6,374 bases of DNA. Source: an uncultured Campylobacter sp. Its GTDB lineage: Bacteria > Campylobacterota > Campylobacteria > Campylobacterales > Campylobacteraceae. The stretch's first letter is position 1, and every line of letters starts with the position of its first letter. The notes beneath the pieces are model-generated. The model saw only the letters and a program-made list of their open reading frames with translations, ran no database searches and had not been told where the DNA came from. Of the stretch, positions 5,798-6,374 are shown one piece after another. The position numbers and the translations under genes are program-made. The DNA lies in NCBI RefSeq assembly GCF_905371695.1, contig NZ_CAJPMA010000092.1, positions 1 to 6,374 on the forward strand, written 5' to 3'.

Positions 5798-6374
5798 ATG
5801 ATGAGCGGAATCGGCGGATTTTCAAATTTTGCTAGAAATTTTCATGCAAATATCAAGCATGACGCAAAAATCCAAAATACGAATAAAAGCGAAATCTCAA
5901 GCTCTACCTCCCCCGTTCCTAGTTTTAACGAAGTTTTAGGCTATAAAGTCGATGAGGATGGATATTTTACGTCCGAATTTAACGAAGCCGCAGGTATCCC
6001 AAAGGACTACAAAATCCACTCTGATACCTTAAAATCGCTCGTAAACGTAAATGATAAGGCTGGTGTATTTTATAAAATGTTTTCAAAAATCGACATAGCA
6101 AAAACAGTTGGCAATGCATATAAAATTCTCTCCCAAGTAGCGGGCGACGAGCTACTAAACTCAAAAGAGAGCTTTACTAAAGAAGACCTTGCCAAATTTC
6201 CTCAAGGATACGAGTACGAGAAATCAAGTCTAAAAGTAACTAAAGTAAATAAAAACATCTACGACTATGCGTCGGCACGTAGCGCCTTTGACGATAAGTC
6301 TGGGAAAACCTATATGGAAACGCTATTTTTTAATAGCTCATATCATGCATTTACAACAACGCCGCAATATAAGC
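5798..6374 (+). CDS. Putative flagellum-dependent secreted protein, Cj0814-like (partial, 3' end outside window)
   Basis: The frame is open from the ATG at 5798 to the window edge, giving 192 residues with no stop. Two ATGs stand in tandem (5798 and 5801); AAAAGG at 5785-5790 is 7 nt from the first, which is preferred. There is no signal peptide or membrane segment. The first 40 residues are polar and rich in Asn, Ser and Thr and look disordered, as expected for substrates of the flagellar export apparatus. The central block GYKVDEDGYFTSEFNEAAGI (48-67), continuing into PKDYKIH, is what I recall from Campylobacter proteins annotated as Cj0814-family flagellar-dependent secreted proteins. That match is from memory and is the weaker part of the call. 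The sigma-28 promoter directly upstream independently supports flagellar co-regulation. The gene is visibly richer in A and in AAA, TCA and ACA codons than its neighbours. The function after secretion is unknown. Confidence 0.6.
   Translation, partial: MMSGIGGFSNFARNFHANIKHDAKIQNTNKSEISSSTSPVPSFNEVLGYKVDEDGYFTSEFNEAAGIPKDYKIHSDTLKSLVNVNDKAGVFYKMFSKIDIAKTVGNAYKILSQVAGDELLNSKESFTKEDLAKFPQGYEYEKSSLKVTKVNKNIYDYASARSAFDDKSGKTYMETLFFNSSYHAFTTTPQYK

Noticed and set aside
159..6374. Many repeated AAATTT, TAAATTT and CAAATTT words that could suggest a repeat array
   Set aside because: They are irregularly spaced, occur within genes as well as between them, and are a general word bias of Campylobacter genomes; no CRISPR-like unit and spacer pattern is seen.

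Overview
The window looks like chromosomal DNA from a Campylobacter-type member of the Campylobacterota. Evidence is the very frequent AAATTT-containing words, the T-rich promoters with a clear -10 but no good -35, and the protein content. The moderate GC of most genes fits the oral or animal Campylobacter species (showae, rectus, curvus, gracilis type) better than the AT-rich C. jejuni. The species assignment is inference; no marker gene is present.

Layout, all genes on the + strand. (1) 1-158 is the last 51 codons of a BCCT-type choline/betaine transporter (BetT-like tail), closed by a perfect hairpin at 165-193. (2) A promoter near 297-302 drives a run of three closely packed genes: an 11-TM NSS/SNF-family sodium symporter (328-1689), an M48 membrane metalloprotease of the Ste24 type (1701-2906) and prmC, the release-factor glutamine methyltransferase (2893-3741, overlapping the protease by 14 nt). 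(3) After a 155-bp spacer full of nested inverted repeats, an extended -10 promoter precedes a second operon: a DUF4149 membrane protein (3897-4364), then a two-gene split ThrE-family exporter (YjjP-like 4361-5143 and YjjB-like 5136-5645). These three overlap by 4 and 8 nt and are probably translationally coupled. (4) After two hairpins, a near-consensus sigma-28 (FliA) promoter at 5740-5766 precedes a protein with no signal peptide that runs off the window (5798-6374). It resembles the Campylobacter Cj0814-type flagellum-dependent secreted proteins.

Functionally this is mainly membrane transport and housekeeping. The BCCT and NSS genes are both solute importers; the YjjP/YjjB-like pair should form one exporter for small organic or amino acids; Ste24 and PrmC act in membrane proteostasis and translation termination. 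From memory, C. jejuni keeps an M48 protease, a hemK-type methylase and a small membrane protein side by side next to flaC, another flagellum-secreted protein. The order here, with a sigma-28 gene following, may be a variant of that neighbourhood.

I see no mobile element, CRISPR array, tRNA or rRNA, and no clearly new multi-gene system. The points most worth a second look are the sigma-28 promoter with its candidate secreted protein, and the symporter, whose sodium-1 site residues are replaced by alanine.
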